From: Flavobacterium sp.
Lineage (GTDB): Bacteria; Bacteroidota; Bacteroidia; Flavobacteriales; Flavobacteriaceae
NCBI GenBank assembly: GCA_023253295.1
Contig: JALRGZ010000252.1
Location: forward strand, 1-35,358
Direction of reading: 5' to 3'
Length of the DNA: 35,358 nt
The position numbers and the translations under genes were made by a program. The notes under the pieces were generated by a model. That model made no database searches. It was given only the letters and a program-made list of their open reading frames with translations, and was not told where the DNA came from. Of this stretch, positions 34,820-35,358 are shown piece after piece. Position 1 is the stretch's first letter; every line of letters starts with the position of its first letter.

Positions 34820-35358
34820 ATGAAACAGAACAGAATTTTAGTATTTGGATCGTTAATAATTTTAACCCTCCTGATGAGCTTAAATATTCAGGCTCAAGAA
34901 GAACCTCAAACTGTCTACATTACTCTGACAACCATGCATCGAAATTTAGATGCTGACAGGAAAGAATGGATGAAAGTAGAACAGGAATTTTTTGACAAAG
35001 TAACAAGCAAAAATGATCTTATCATTGGTTCAGATGTACTGACACATTATTTCACAGAAAACAGCTCGGACATTTTACACGTTTCAGCTTACAAAACATG
35101 GGAAGATATTGAAAAATCAGAAAAAACAACAGATGATTTAATCAAACAAGGCTGGCCTGACGAAAAAGAGAGAAAAGCATTTTTTGAAAAGTACAGAAGT
35201 TTTTACACTCCCATGCACTCTGACGAGATTTACATTTCAGTACTGGAACCTAAAATGCTTGAAAACCCATCCAAAGAGCCTATGGTAGTTTATGTACGAA
35301 AATCGCAAATGGCATCTAGAAAATTAAATGATGAACTCAAAGTGTACAATGACAAAAT
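34820..35358 (+). CDS. Exported protein of unknown function (C-terminus outside window)
   Basis: I do not recognise this gene. It starts at ATG 34820 with a clear signal peptide of about 26 residues (MKQNRILVFGSLIILTLLMS, ending NIQAQ). The 179 visible codons are rich in charged and aromatic residues: VYITLTTMHRNLDADRKEWM, VEQEFFDKVTSKND, SAYKTWEDIEKSEK, WPDEKERKAFFEKYRSFYTP. Alternating strands and amphipathic helices could suit a small alpha/beta fold, but this is only an impression. The frame is open to the window end. It starts 100 bp after the IS, so its natural upstream region may have been altered by the insertion. Confidence 0.8.
   Translation, partial: MKQNRILVFGSLIILTLLMSLNIQAQEEPQTVYITLTTMHRNLDADRKEWMKVEQEFFDKVTSKNDLIIGSDVLTHYFTENSSDILHVSAYKTWEDIEKSEKTTDDLIKQGWPDEKERKAFFEKYRSFYTPMHSDEIYISVLEPKMLENPSKEPMVVYVRKSQMASRKLNDELKVYNDK

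Noticed and set aside
1-35358. tRNA, rRNA, CRISPR array, riboswitch or replication origin
   Set aside because: No tRNA-like cloverleaf, spaced short repeats, rRNA segments or known riboswitch core were noticed while reading either strand; the only evenly spaced repeats are the hip operators.

Overview
The window looks like a chromosomal segment of a Bacteroidota bacterium, most likely a Flavobacterium-type glycan degrader. The evidence is the very AT-rich DNA, SusC/SusD-type uptake genes, a hybrid two-component regulator (HTCS), lipoproteins with an S-C signal, leaders without Shine-Dalgarno sequences, and a C-terminal type IX secretion (T9SS) sorting tail. Positions 1-30958, all on the minus strand, read as a complete xyloglucan utilisation locus (XyGUL).

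Layout along the minus strand, in order of transcription. (1) The side-chain operon, 30958 to 17479, encodes GH39, GH31 alpha-xylosidase with a PA14 insert, GH3 beta-glucosidase, GH95 fucosidase, a CE20-like acetylesterase and GH42 beta-galactosidase. It ends at a hairpin terminator (17363-17398). (2) A single HTCS regulator gene (17214-13189) has its own terminator (13083-13121). (3) The uptake operon, 12553 to 4572, encodes a SusC-like porin, a SusD-like lipoprotein, an SGBP-B-like surface xyloglucan-binding lipoprotein and a BACON-GH5 endo-xyloglucanase lipoprotein, followed by a terminator (4519-4562). (4) A second GH5 lipoprotein (4187-2925). (5) A T9SS-secreted GH74 endo-xyloglucanase with a ricin-type lectin domain, cut off by the left window edge.

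The inferred pathway is as follows. GH74 and the two GH5 enzymes cut the xyloglucan backbone outside the cell. SGBP and SusCD capture and import the oligosaccharides. The periplasmic or membrane-anchored set then removes acetyl (CE20), fucose (GH95), galactose (GH42) and xylose (GH31), and hydrolyses the glucan (GH3). The GH39 probably handles an extra pentosyl branch. The HTCS is the obvious sensor and activator. A near-identical bipartite site of about 35 bp lies upstream of both the susC gene and the GH39 gene. At both places it sits exactly 36 bp from a CAAA-initiated -7-like element, which ties the two operons into one regulon.

Right of the XyGUL lie about 980 bp of non-coding DNA, a plus-strand three-gene hipB-hipS-hipT toxin-antitoxin operon (31938-33395) with three evenly spaced operators, an IS4-type insertion sequence (33421-34719) with a frameshifted transposase, and the start of an exported protein of unknown function (34820 to the window end). 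The points most worth a second look are the shared HTCS operator pair, the terminator-like hairpin inside the GH39 leader, the phased hipBST operators with an atypical HipT glycine-rich loop, and the GH39 heading the side-chain operon.
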